A stretch of DNA of 64,000 bases from Phytoseiulus persimilis. Its lineage: Eukaryota > Arthropoda > Arachnida > Mesostigmata > Phytoseiidae. Positions 13,262-24,945 of this stretch are shown here, in pieces (within the stretch, counting starts at the first letter, position 1; every line of letters begins with the position of its first letter). Where the stretch lies: the NCBI GenBank assembly GCA_037576195.1, contig CM075104.1, forward strand, positions 25,622,211 through 25,686,210, given 5' to 3'. A model generated the notes under the pieces. That model did no database searches and had not been told where the DNA came from. It was given only the letters and a program-made list of their open reading frames with translations. The translations under genes were made by a program, and so were the position numbers.

Positions 13262-13621
13262 GTATGGTCAGATAGGTCCCGGAATCACCTCTCTTGACTT
13301 GGAAGGCAATGGTCAGACTGGTCCCGGAATCACCCCTCCAGACTTGGGAAGTAACAGTCAGATTGGTCTCAGAATCACCCCTCCAGAGTTGGAAAGTAAT
13401 GGCCAGATTGGTCTTCGAATCACCCCTCCAGAGTTGGAAAGTAATGGCCAGATTGGTTTCAGAATCGCCCCTCCAGAGTTGGAAAGTAATGGTCAGGTTG
13501 GTCTCGGGATCACCCCTCCAGCTTGTGAAGAGTATGGTCAGACTCGTAACCTCTCCACCTCTCCAGACTCGGGAGAGTATGTTCAGATTGGTCCCGGAAT
13601 CACCCTCATGTCTTCCAGAAA
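13262..13621 (+). repeat. 45-bp tandem repeat, about eight units
   Basis: Eight consecutive units of 45 bp can be aligned by eye. The core is ATGGTCAGATTGGTC, then CGGAATCACC, then CTCCAGA and TTGGAAAG. Because 45 is a multiple of three, the array stays open in more than one frame. The frame beginning near 13299 reads as a 15-residue repeat (N/E-G-Q-I-G-x-x-I-T-P-P-x-L-x-S). No start, splice site or flanking domain argues that it is translated. The same family recurs at 32.1-33.1 kb, with single degenerate units near 13990 and 33770. Confidence 0.85.
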
Positions 13622-15541
13622 AAGTGCGGAGAAACTCACAAACTAAGCCGATTATATATAGTAAGGATCAGTATTCGAAATATGAAATTTTCGTCAAGCG
13701 TGTTTGCCTTCAAACATGCTCTTTTCTCACCCAGCAAAAATCGAAGCACGCTGATGAAGGAATGTCGAGCTCGAATCAAGAAGTGCCCGACAACGTCATG
13801 AGTTCATGAGTCGTCGACTTTCATGACAATGAGGAGAACGATATTTATTGCGGTTTCCGAACCGCGGGTAGAAACCGCTGCAAGGTCCAGTACTGACCTC
13901 GTGGGGGAGCAGAATCAACGTCGCTGACCGATTTCCTCAAGGAACTCGTAGCGGAGCGGCTCTCAGGAAGGAACAGCCGCGTCATGGGCTCCATGGAGTA
14001 TGGTCACACCGACCCCGGAATCATCCCCGCAGTGTCCCTCATCCTTCTACTCACTGAGCCCCAAGTTCAAGAACCCCTGTTCTCTCGGAAGGTGTAGAAT
14101 CTGGAGTATCTTGGAAGCTGCGAAATTGCGGTTATGGTTGTACTCCCGAGCTGGGATTTCGGATCACCGTCATGGAAAGTTCGAAATAAGCATCAAGAGC
14201 CTCCCGGAGCTTGAGAGATTTACGAAAACCGAAACGCTTGAGAGTAGCGGCTCCGATTATTACGCATCGCCCGCCTTCTGAAAAGCTGTTTGCAGCTGAG
14301 GACTCACAATGGGACGACGAGGAACGTAAATGGGTTGTGCAGACTGTGACCAAGCTCCAGCACAGTGGAAGTTACAAATCCGCATCAAAACCCGCTGTCT
14401 CCCCAGTCTACGTTCTCGCGCGCTTGCCGCTTCCTTGGATGGAACTGGCATTGCTTCGAACTCATGTCAGTCGGCCTCGACCTTCGACTTCTGACTTGAT
14501 GGGTCGTTGCGCGTGTTTGTGTGCGGCTATATTTGTTAAACGAGTGCCGTTGTGTGCTGTTTCAGATTGGTCATCTTCTCTCGACTCTGTCGAAGACGCC
14601 GTCCAGGGGGGGGGGGGCGAGCGGCTCTGAAAATGGCAGGTGATGTCTTCAGCTAGATTTGAAAAGCGTGCGCTTCCTGAGACCATCGATTGAATCCAAT
14701 GAATTGGCAGACTCATGAAAGGAATATGCTCGCTCGAATCGATATCGCACCTTCTTTCGACTTCCATGAGGGTCTTGTCGCAAATAGTTTCGAGAAATTA
14801 TTATCCTCAGCATCGGTTGAAGCTTCCTGTTTCTCCTGCTTTCCCCGATCGAAAGATTCCCATTCATGTCAATGGTAGCCGGAAAGACCGCAGTCGGTGT
14901 GTGATCACGCTGATTGGTGAACCCGCTAGTTCCTACTGTAGTCCAATTTTCAAGAATGAGGGGGATCCATTTCCACCGTCTGGCGGGAAAATGAAGTGAG
15001 GGAGCTAAACTTCCTCATTTATCACTTCTTCACCTCGAGAGCCCGAGGAAAATCTGTCGGAACCTGCTTCCCGAGGAATTTCGAAAATCTCCAGGTCCGA
15101 TGATTAATCTAATCCAGTTCTCAAACCCATCAGACACGAGCATCCGTAGCACGTACCCTCACCATGGGGGAAGGCTCACTCAGCGTCGAAGCAGTCTGTT
15201 GAAACCTGCAGTGTGGAATTCCAATCAAATCGCTCCCTCACCATCGAGCGGCTCGAGATTCCCGAGAACATCGACTCTAGAAAGTCGGCTCTCGCACCTT
15301 TGTCAATATGAAACCTGAGCCGATAAGTCCGGTGTCAGACTCCACTATTTGTAAGTGGTAGCTTTCCACTCCCTCTCTTCGACTCCGGATCAGTGACTGA
15401 ATCAGTGACGCGCAGTGATAGAATGTCTTCAATTTTTCTGTGGATCCGACCGTGCTGCAGATCGGACTTGAAGGTCAGAGCAATGGCCAGTAGCTTTACC
15501 GGCGCCGCGGACTTTTCGCAGTGGATCTCAGATCGTCGTGA
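13622..15541. other. Spacer upstream of the carboxylesterase
   Basis: One diverged unit of the 45-bp repeat lies near 13988-14035 and a run of 12 G at 14606-14617. A short ATG frame beginning near 15311 (MKPEPISPVSDSTI) runs into a good donor-like GTAAGT at about 15351 and could be an isolated first coding exon, but no partner exon was found. Nothing else is supported. Confidence 0.4.
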
Positions 15542-17209
15542 ATGCAGCTGCTACCGGTGACCATGTTCTTCGATCCCCGTCTGGTGCTTCTGCTGGGCGC
15601 TCTCTGCCGCTCAATTCCATCGGCTCTGTGCCTGAGTGAGAGCCCACTGGTGAAAACTCCCCTGGGAGCTGTCCGAGGTCGGGTGGAAACGTTCAAGTAC
15701 AATGGTCAGAAGTTGGATGTGTTCAACGGCGTTCCGTATGCCGTTTCGCCGACGATAACGGGTCGTTTCCGGAAATCAGAACCCGTTCAGCGCTTCAGCG
15801 CCGATGGATCCGTTTATGACGCCACTTACTATCGGCCGGGCTGCATACAGCCTCAAGGGCTGTTCGGCATCAACGAGAGCACAGTGTTCGACGAAAACTG
15901 TTTGTTTTTGAATATTTGGCGACAGAGCGGCACGGATAGCTCCCACCGGAAACCCGTCATCCTCATAATTCATGGTGGGGGTTACACGGCTGGAGACGGA
16001 CACGAATACGACTTTCGCGGGACCCAATTGGCCGCATTCGCTGACGTCATCGCTGTCAACATGAACTACCGACTCGGTTTGTTCGGCTTCCTCGATCTCG
16101 ACTTACCGGATGCTCCCGGGAACATGGGCCACACAGATCAGACTCTTGCGATGCAATGGGTGCAGAGGTTCATCGGTTACTTCGGTGGAGACCCATCGCG
16201 AGTGACGCTTATCGGTGTCAGCGCCGGTGGTTTCTCGATCTCGGCCCACCTCATCTCCAAGCAGTCTGAAGGTCTTTTTCATGCCGCCATTATCGACGGC
16301 GGAGTGATCACGAAAGCCAAGACTGACAGTCGCGCAGATCACTTGACCAGCGTTCGTAAAGTTGCGCGAGGCTTGAAATGCTCTGATGAGACGATTGCCG
16401 GTCTGCTGAAGTGTTTCACCGGAGCCGATGCGCAAGACCTCCTCGAGCAGCAGCAAGCGAATTCCTTATTGAAGATCTTCACGCCCCCGACACACGGGAA
16501 TGGCTTCTTGGCAAATATTCCCGAGAAGATAGTGAACCACCAACCGGAATCATTCACCCGAGTGCCGATCCTCATCGGGGACTGCAGCAACGAAGGAAGC
16601 ATCGTCTTCTATCCCGAAATCGAAAAAAAGAACCTGACAAGCGTTACACAAACTCTAGAATACTTGAAGTCCGAGCTGGGCGATCATCCGCTATCGCAGA
16701 ACTTCGAGAGAGGGGATATCATCGGAGGATATAACATTACCGAAGGAGGAACGCCGGAGTACTACAGGAATGTGACACTGGACTTTGTCGGCGACGGATT
16801 CTTTGTCTGTCCAGTGAGGAATTTCGTGCACCACTATTCGTCCGTCGCCTCGACGCGTTTCTATTATTGGGAACATCTCACGAAGCAAAAAGTTTCATTG
16901 GACCCACTGACTTGGGGGGCATTTCACGGGACTCCCTTCTTCCATATGACTGGTTCCCAGTTCACCTACTTTGAAAACGGTACAATCTCTGCAGAGGATG
17001 CCGAATATGTTCAAAGAGTGATCAGAATGGTTGCTGGCTTTGCTTCAAATCCAACGGCGAAAGTCTTTTTCGGAGAAATCGAGTGGCCGCCTTATATTCC
17101 GGCTGAGCGCAATGTACTTGTCTTTGGCAAGCACAGAGATTACGTCAGCTCAGGCCATCCGACAGATACTAAGTGTGAAACTGTTTGGAGAGCCTACGAA
17201 GATATTTGA
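15542..17209 (+). CDS. Secreted type-B carboxylesterase, single exon, 555 aa
   Basis: This is an alpha/beta-hydrolase of the carboxylesterase/cholinesterase family (COesterase), predicted to hydrolyse ester bonds outside the cell or in the secretory pathway. The start at 15542 gives a hydrophobic N-terminus (LVLLLGALC... to about residue 30) that reads as a signal peptide; a second Met at residue 9 could also be used. Family landmarks appear in order: NGVPYA (about 61), ENCLFLNIW (about 120), the oxyanion-hole HGGGY (about 143), and nucleophile motif GVSAGG with Ser227. Glu351 sits in the SNEGS segment and His462 in FHGTP, so a Ser/Glu/His triad is present. The nucleophile elbow has Val where GESAGG is usual. 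Length is normal for the family. No intron or break is seen. Substrate (detoxification, hormone or other) cannot be told. It ends 660 bp from the oppositely oriented symporter gene. Confidence 0.93.
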   Translation: MQLLPVTMFFDPRLVLLLGALCRSIPSALCLSESPLVKTPLGAVRGRVETFKYNGQKLDVFNGVPYAVSPTITGRFRKSEPVQRFSADGSVYDATYYRPGCIQPQGLFGINESTVFDENCLFLNIWRQSGTDSSHRKPVILIIHGGGYTAGDGHEYDFRGTQLAAFADVIAVNMNYRLGLFGFLDLDLPDAPGNMGHTDQTLAMQWVQRFIGYFGGDPSRVTLIGVSAGGFSISAHLISKQSEGLFHAAIIDGGVITKAKTDSRADHLTSVRKVARGLKCSDETIAGLLKCFTGADAQDLLEQQQANSLLKIFTPPTHGNGFLANIPEKIVNHQPESFTRVPILIGDCSNEGSIVFYPEIEKKNLTSVTQTLEYLKSELGDHPLSQNFERGDIIGGYNITEGGTPEYYRNVTLDFVGDGFFVCPVRNFVHHYSSVASTRFYYWEHLTKQKVSLDPLTWGAFHGTPFFHMTGSQFTYFENGTISAEDAEYVQRVIRMVAGFASNPTAKVFFGEIEWPPYIPAERNVLVFGKHRDYVSSGHPTDTKCETVWRAYEDI

Positions 17210-17402
17210 GCGAGCATGGCTTGCTAGAGAATCGGAGACGACGCGCTCAACCAGCGAAGTTCCGAGGTAGAAACCCTGGCCGTTCGTTCTTCTCCCCAGA
17301 ACCGTCCTGAAGAATGCCATCGATGGTGTTTCTTCATCCCAGATCCTGAGAATGTAGTGCAAGGTGAAGGAGCTGCCGGAGGAATCGACGTGATAACGTA
17401 AC

Positions 17403-17408
17403 AATAAA
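17403..17408 (+). promoter_or_regulatory. Polyadenylation signal of the carboxylesterase
   Basis: AATAAA about 195 nt downstream of the esterase stop codon, in the sense orientation. Confidence 0.6.
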
Positions 17409-17479
17409 TTGAGCGCTGTCTCCGCCCAGCGTACGGACATGCGCTAACTTCACGAGCGAGTTTTTCCTCTTATGCTCCA

Positions 17480-17485
17480 TTTATT
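17480..17485 (-). promoter_or_regulatory. Candidate polyadenylation signal of the symporter gene
   Basis: AATAAA on the minus strand (TTTATT on the plus strand), about 390 nt after the symporter stop. If used, the 3' UTRs of the two convergent genes come very close or overlap. Confidence 0.4.
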
Positions 17486-17871
17486 GACCGATAATATGTT
17501 GTCCACGCGACTTCCCAACGGTCCTTTCCTTGTGTTCTCGTGGCCGAGACAGACACCGCGCCGCGAGAAAATCAAGATTCTCTCAGAATCTCGCGCGGGC
17601 GGGATGGCGGCGAAAGAATCGCCGATCAATTGGTTACACCTAGTCCGTTCCAGAAGTTCTCACATCCTCGACATAGTTGTGTTGTTGGGATGGTATGTCG
17701 AACTCCTGTCGTATTGTGGCGTCTTGAGTTCGCTCTGAGTATCGAAACTTGCGTTTATGTGCCCGGATTTCAGTTTCATCGACTGGTTCCCCTTGGCAGC
17801 GTCCGAACCCTGCGTTTTCTACACGAATTAGGGAAACCACCAGCACATCATATGATAACGCTCTAATGCCG

Positions 17872-20800
17872 TCATTTGGCCGAAACGCTTACGTTCTCGA
17901 ACTTCTTGACGAGCAGCTTGTCTCTGTAGCCCTCGAATGGAATAAGCTTCCCTATGGTCCAATTGTACAAAGGACTGATGAGCCGGGGGTCCAGCTGGTT
18001 GATTGCGTGGGAAGCATTGAGAAGCGACATGTTAGGTTCTTAATCCCTCTCCGGGCCACGAATTTCGATAGGGCAAGCGAATCGGACGGGGATGACATAC
18101 CTTCTTGATGTTCGTGCAGCCCGTGCACAAAGAGACCGGGAATCCAACTACGAGTACGAGCAGAGTGGCAATCATCGAATACCACACATAGGATATTCTG
18201 TAGGCCCAGAACACATCGGCCACTGCTGCTGTAGGACTGGGAACGAATACACGTTATGAGAAAAGCAGCGCCCCGAATGTTCCGAAGAAAACTGTTCCCA
18301 TCAGTATGAGTCTGAGTAAAAGTTACATTGCGGGGAGTGTAGCGTTCATCCATGCAGAGCAACCCTCAACCGAGACGGGAGCCGTCGGGACCGCGGGTCT
18401 GAAGATGAAGTTCCCGATTCCAATCCACAGGGTCAGAATGAGTGACACCAGAAGTCCCGCAACGGCGCCCTGGATCGAGAAGGAAGCCAATCGAAAACCT
18501 GCCTGGTGGAACTCCCGAATCGATATCTCCGTCCAGCCGCTCGGAGAGAACGGATGAGGCTGTATCTTAGAACAGAAGTCTAAAAACGCTCACGTGCTTG
18601 TTAGCGTGGGGCATGAAAATTCCCAACGTGAACACTCCAAGCAGAGGCCCTCCCAAAATGCCGAAGATCGCCAATGCGGCTTGCAGTACGTTGCCCATCT
18701 GCTGCGCGACAACCACGAGGACCACAGCGAGAACGCCGAAGAAGATGGCTGCAAAGAGACGGTGGTTTCCGGCATACATGAAAGTCGATGATAGATACGC
18801 TCTGCCGATTGCTTTGAGTGTATCATTGACCATTGTCATCATCATCAATACCGAGTCCCTTTGTGATCCGAGTCGCTGTTTTATCGCTCAATTTGCGCTT
18901 CGAATATCCTTTGATGATGTCCTCCAGAGTCACCGTTGCCAACGAGTTCACTCCCGAGCTGACTGTTGATAGTGCTCCGCTGAATATTCCAGACACAAAC
19001 AAACCAGGGAATCCAGGAGCGTTTCTGCGACAGAATAAGTTTTCAATCACCTCAATAGTTCTTTCTCGGAGACCACAGGTTCCATCTATTTTCGTTATTT
19101 ACAGAGGAGGGAACAGATTCCATCTTGTTCGGTGGACAATTGAGACATGCCGCTGGTTGTGATAATCTCTAATCAATCCTAACCCGAGGGTATCCATGAC
19201 GAACAATGGGAGAAGTTGGTCTGTCGCCACGATGCGCTTCGATAGGAGAGGATCGCAGGTATGGTACTTGGCGAACATTACGAGTCCGGCCAACGAGCAG
19301 ATGAAAAGGAGGAAAACGAGTCCTGCAACGAATTGATACCCTTCAGTCTCTGGTGATTTGAGGGCTGCCCGAGTCTTTCAGAAAGGATGAAGGTCTCACC
19401 GGGGAGATTGATCCAAATCGCGGTGCGAGCTTTTCCTTCAGACGGCAGTGTGAGGTATCTTTGAACCATGGCCTGGGACGTTCCGTAAACGGCTAGCCAT
19501 GTGAAGTTGCAGCCGATCAGCAAACCCCACACTGTGTGTCTATCCGTGGGATCTATATTGAAACTGAAAGGATGAGATAGAGTCGCTCATCCAAGCTAAT
19601 CAGGCTTCACAGTTATGGGTCCACGCCTTGGTCGACTCGGCCTTCACTCCTTCTCGTGGTGTAGACGGAGCTCAATAACTTGAGGCCTACAAACATGTTT
19701 CATGCCTTCGCCTCGCTGATGATCACCGAGTTCCAGCAGCGGATCGACGATCGGGAGTAGGAAGTGTGTGTCCCTGATCATGATCATCACGTTCAGCGTT
19801 CTCAGTATCGAGGCGGAGTATTTTCTTGTCCTGGTTGCAAAGGAGCAGCAAGCTTCCGATGATTGTCTATCGGACTATCTCATCACGGCCTCTATTACAG
19901 CTATCCAGATAATCGTCACAAGTTTACGCTCGTGTAGTTTCCGATCGAGATCGACCATGGCAACTTTCCAGGACGTAAACAGAGGTCACTAGGGACGAGG
20001 CCGTCAATTCGTTTCGCAGGAAGCGAGAAGCTCGAGAGTTTCATCCGTTCCCTTCTCTCCGCACGGCGGCTGCAGAGTCCTGAGATCGGTATAACTTACT
20101 TGAAAAACGTGACTCGATCGTGAACTGCGGCGATTTTCAAAACTCTGTCCATGCCGCCGGCATCGGAAGCACCCTTGAGCACCACAGCGATGATCGACGC
20201 GTACATGATCCCGATTTGAAATACATCAGTCCAGATAACAGCTTTTATCCCACCCTACAAAGAGGGAAATAGTTTCGCGTGACAATATCCTCTCGCGATT
20301 CATTACTTCGTGCGGGTCAAACGTCGACTCACTACAGCGGTGTAGAAGGTGCAAACGATCCCGATCGACAGCACAGACGTCCACACCCCGATGCCGGTTA
20401 CTTGAGATAGAGCCAGCGACGGCGCGTACAGCACGATCGCCATGTACACAATCTGAAAGTTCGGAGGTTACTTCTTGTCGTCTCAAATCGGATCGCTGAG
20501 AATTCGACATCGTGACCGGCTCACCATTTGTATCATGAATATGAGGGTCGCAAGAGTGCGGCACGTCTTGCTGAAGCGTCGTTCGAGATACTGGAATCAT
20601 AAGCGCGAGTTAGAGCCGTGGTCTATTTCTTGGAATGGAACTCGCACATTTCTCATTTGCGGACACATTTCACGGTATTCACCTCGTATGCGCTGGTGAC
20701 TTCCAGACGATAGAAAATTGGCATGTAGAGATAAGCCGCACTGGGAATAACAATGAAGTAGCTCAGCATGATAAGCATGTATTGGGTTCCGAACCGATAC

Positions 20801-21210
20801 ATCTCCGTCGCAGTGCCGAGAATGGTGATCGCTGACATGAAAGATGCGAGGATGGACAGCGAAACTGGCAGAACGCTCAGGGAACTGAAACGGCACATTG
20901 AACGTTGAGATCCGACGTCTGAGCAGCTCTCGCTTCCGGTGGACTGTCCCTCCTATTCACGAGTTTCCTCCAAAGTTGACGCGTGGAAGACGCAGTCATA
21001 CAGAGCTGTTGTGAAGTATCGCACGAACCGGTTGCCGAGGAGAAACTCGCTGGTCGTGCTCTGTTTCCCTCCTGAACAAGCGTAGTATAATCCAATTATT
21101 GCTGAAACTGAAAGCATCCCCGCGAACACAACATAATCCCAGGCTCCAAAGCGAGACACGAGATCGTCCGTGGAGACGAATTCGGGGACGGTTTCAGTTC
21201 CCGCGTCCAT
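17872..21210 (-). CDS. Sodium/solute symporter, SLC5 SMCT/SMVT type, 12 exons, 585 aa
   Basis: A complete gene for a sodium-coupled monocarboxylate/vitamin-type transporter in the plasma membrane. Exons (minus strand): 21210-21029, 20884-20683, 20590-20525, 20452-20333, 20254-20100, 19563-19400, 19322-19184, 19024-18852, 18748-18594, 18469-18327, 18236-18101, 17994-17872. Every junction has GT and AG, all phases match, and the sum (1758 nt) is one open frame of 585 codons plus TGA. The start at 21210 is the first in-frame ATG of exon 1. SSF-family landmarks include [10 protein letters not shown] at TM1, [29 protein letters not shown] at TM2, [59 protein letters not shown] and [17 protein letters not shown]. 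Several hydrophobic spans fit the usual 13 TM segments. Most introns are 72-159 nt; one is 536 nt. The exact substrate (lactate, short fatty acids, biotin or other) is not decidable from sequence. Confidence 0.95.
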
Positions 21211-21967
21211 TTCGAGAGCTCCTGCGATTATCAGGGATCGACAAACGTTCAACCTCACTGGCCGACAGGACCTTTTCTCCTAACTGACTGCTCAACACTG
21301 TTTTGGAAAGACTCTGTTATGCATCCGCATGGACCGGGGAAATACCGGAATACTGGCGTCCCAGGAGCAGAGTTTTCCAGGCTAGCTTATGAACGACTGA
21401 GTTGCCCGGAGAGGGATGAATAGCCCCTTGCCTCTGCAAACGACCTTCGTGTGCAGATCATGTCTAGCAAAGCTAATGTTTGTCGGAGGAGGCTTGAAGG
21501 TTTCTCCGCGTTGTAGTGGTGCATGGCTTCAAGCCTCGAGGACTCATGCCGGAATTCCCGCGATACTCATCTCGAACTATCGGCTCTACGAATTCATTTT
21601 TCCGAATTCCTATCGCGACGTATAATGTAACTCGGGCTCACATTTGGAACAAGAGAATGATGCAAATAAGTAGTTGACCTCGCTCAGAATCCCGCAGCAG
21701 AAAGATCGAGTTCCGCTCAGGCTCTCAAGTTCCAACTCTTGTCGACCGCATCGAACTCCTCTGAGAGTATTTGGATCAACGGCGCGCTCAAAGTATCGAT
21801 CCCGTGCTTCGCACGGTTACGACAAGAGGGAAGCATGCCCGTGTGAAGTGACAGTCCGAAACTGTTCTGAGTGCTCAAATCCAGGACTACTACCAGTATA
21901 GTTTGCATTTAGCTCCTCAAATGACACCTTGGCATTGTACTTTCGTCGCCGTGTGCTGTGCCTCAAA

Positions 21968-23826
21968 TTACGGGTTCTGGCAGCCAACTGTTTGCCGCAA
22001 TGATATAGGGTTTACCCCGAAAAGTGTCCTCGAAGAATTCCCCATGTTTCGTTGAATCCGTGTCAGCTGACGAATCCCCCTCGACTCTATACTGTAAGGA
22101 GACCATCTTCTCAGATTAACACAGTTTCTCTCTAATTTCTTCCGCTCCGTCGGATCATCGAACATATGCCCGATGCCAGGCTCATTCGTCCCGACCAACA
22201 GCGTTCCGAGGGTCCTGGTGCCGATGGAAATGTCGTCGATCGATAACTCTGACGAATACGTCCAATCGACAGGTAATTCATGCAGTGTCACATACATTCG
22301 GAATTCCACTTGTCAACGGTGAGATTCTCACAGTCCTGTCTCCTCCGGAAACTCATTCCGAGGTTGGAAATTTGAAAACGACGGCACGTGAAGCCGCTCT
22401 GAAGTCTCATTGAAACAGGCTGAGTCTATTTGGAACACTACCCACTCATTCATCATCGCAGTGCGAGTGAAAATGAGTGGTTCATGTGAGCACCCTGGTG
22501 AGACGAATATTCTTCTTCTTCAGAAATTAAGCCATCAGTTGAGTAGAGAGTCCTATTCTGAATTTTTTTCTTGAAAACCAGTTCGTCATGAGTATCGAGT
22601 ATAGAAAGCTGATTCGTTGCAATGCTTCCTTTCATCGTGAACTTTAGAGCCATCAAGCTAGAGTGTTCGAATGCGGCAGGATGAGAACAACACGCCGATG
22701 GAAGTTGTTCTCGCTTTCCATGCTCCTCTGGAATTTCGGAATGGAGAGCAAAAGTGAAATTGTATGTTCCCGGTCTCCACGGCTTGCCGGCTCTTTGTTG
22801 TTCTCGAGAAGCGTGACTACGATGATCATAGATTATTATCTGCCAACAAAATCGCTGTGTTTTTTTTCTTCGTGGAACTTTTGTTCGCAGTCCCACGTTT
22901 TGTGTGTTTAGCATTCCGCCAGTCGCCAGCTCTGTTGTGCAAGAGTACGTCAACGGGTTCTATGAAACTTTCCGAAGACGCATCGCGTTTGCATTGTCTC
23001 ATTCTTGTCCGTCGAAAAGCAGCATTTATCGGCATTCCAGCACGCAACCCTGCGACGTATCTCACATGCATCGATAGAGCTCGTTCGATTCGGGCTTGAA
23101 TCATTTTCTGTAAACATTCACTCCGCATAAAAGAGCAGTGAGTTCATTCTTACAAAACACTCGAACGAGAAGAATGAATATTCAACGCTGACCGCGTCAT
23201 CAGCCGTCGCAGGCTATGGAATTAATCCGCAATGCTCTCAGTCACGCACGAGGTTTTCACTAAAACCCACGGCTCGTGCCAACGCAGTGGCCGGGAATTG
23301 GAAACCGTCTTCCCAGGCTAGAATGGATCTCTTCATGCTTGATCGATATTCTGAACGGGGAGAGAGGAGCTCTCCCTGTCGAACATGCATACTATGAATC
23401 AAGAGAAAGAAACACGCCCGCTGAATCCATAGAGTACCAGGCCTATACTTGATAACGCTCGGAAGCCTTCAAGCCTGGACGGGCGGACCCCTGATGCAGA
23501 TCGATCCTCATGACAGTCTCCGCTCCGACCAGTGCTGACTTCAACTGCCTGGATTGGGTATGATCTCGTTTTGGTACTTTAAGGATCGTTTCTCCGGAGA
23601 AATGCCACCGGAGTTCCGGGGTCCCCTTTGTCATTCGAAAATAGATGCGAGCTTCACGCAACGGGTACTTCATCGACTCCCGGAACTGATTCCCCCTGTA
23701 GAGCCGCGCTTCTGAATATAACGAAGCATAATTCCAATGGGACAACTCGGTTCTCTTCCCGTGAGATTTATGCAGATGAGCTCCTTTCAAGCTCCACAGA
23801 TCAGACGTACAGCCAAAGCTCCACAC
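21968..23826 (-). pseudogene. Possible decayed arrestin-like gene, copy C
   Basis: Three minus-strand frames in order suggest an arrestin-fold protein of the ARRDC kind, broken or with unseen introns. The frame 23826-23443 has an N-lobe-like segment (YPLREARIYFRMTKGTPELRW). The frame 22953-22453 has PGTYNFTFALHSEIPE, resembling the family's LPPGxYxFxFxxxLP strand, and later MALKFTMKGSI. The frame 22309-21968 has FRMYVTLHELP and ELSIDDISIGT, resembling the last C-lobe strands and the IGT end. No Met start or splice set joins them. The family call rests on weak motif resemblance, supported by similar fragments repeated upstream in the same order. It may instead be several unrelated chance ORFs. 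Confidence 0.28.
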
Positions 23827-24945
23827 ATCAAGCGTAGAACGACAATGTTATAAATCTCCCGCAGAATTCTGTTCATCTAAAGCTTCGTAGAAGTTTTGCG
23901 TATTCACCATACGGGAACGATCTAATCCATCGCTGGCAACCTTCGGATTCATCCGTCTCCGTTGCGTGGTGAAAAGAAATACTGCCGTGACTCAGTGAAT
24001 GCGCGTTCCGTGGATACTGGGTGGTGGAACGGTGGATTTCCCGAGTATAATGTGTAAAAGTATCAGCTCGGGGGAAAAACTTGGGACGATAACACTTCCG
24101 ATTCTTGATGACACGAGTTCATCGGAGACGATCGAAAGCCTCGTTCCAATTGAGCTCGGAAGTTACATTCTCGCGGGCTTATTATGAAAGCCCCCTCAAA
24201 CCTTTCACGGATCGAATAATCTCTCAGTGCTTCGCTGCGACTGCAACTGTGAGCAGGGAAACCACGAAATTGTAGGAAGATCCCAAGTCTTTTCACTCCG
24301 TTGAAGGCCGGCAATTCGCGCCGCAGAGCGGTTCGAGACCTGGTCCCATGACTTCAGAGAAGCGAGACTGCGACCGTGCTATTGTGGTATCCTGGTCGGT
24401 CTTTGGCGCTCTTCTCCGTGCGCGAGTGCTTAATTCATTCCCGCGAATAACTAAATCATCCTCGAGTCGCCGGTCTGATTCCATACGCAATTGGCCGGTT
24501 TCGCCTTGTGGAGGCCAATCTGCGGTGCCGTTTTTTCTCCTTCCACTCGCCCAAATCCTGCCGGTTACTAAACGGACACTGCCGGACTACAACAGTCACC
24601 GAGTGACCAGTGGAATCCCTCAGAAACATGCGCGTGGAAGAGCGGGCATGCGCAGTGGCAGACAGAGATCTCATTCAGACGACCCTTCATCCCTGTGGGC
24701 TTTGATCAAGAATTGTCTCCAGGCTCTGGTCCGAGCACAAATCACGAAAAAATTAAATCGTTCTCCTCAGAGGAAATGAACCTCCGAATTAGAGTGGCCT
24801 TGTTATGTGTCAAGGCGCCTGTGCATACTTACACGACATCGGGGAGCTGACGATTTCTCTCCCCTCAGCTCTCCATGGGATTCACGCGGCATCAAAGCTT
24901 CCCTTCTTCCGGTCCCCGGGGGGGATTCCTCGAAATGCGTTCTTC

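Noticed and set aside
13294..13809. 171-codon ORF as a repeat protein gene
   Set aside because: It is the 45-bp tandem repeat read in one of its open frames, without splice or start support.
20226..20600. Frames on both strands within the symporter gene, including 18306-18557, 18598-18969 and 20226-20600
   Set aside because: They are shadows of the spliced symporter exons, or read through its introns; the spliced 585-codon frame explains the locus.
21258..21258. Upstream start for the symporter at 21258
   Set aside because: The codon is GTG; the first ATG in frame is at 21210 and gives a normal SLC5 N-terminus.
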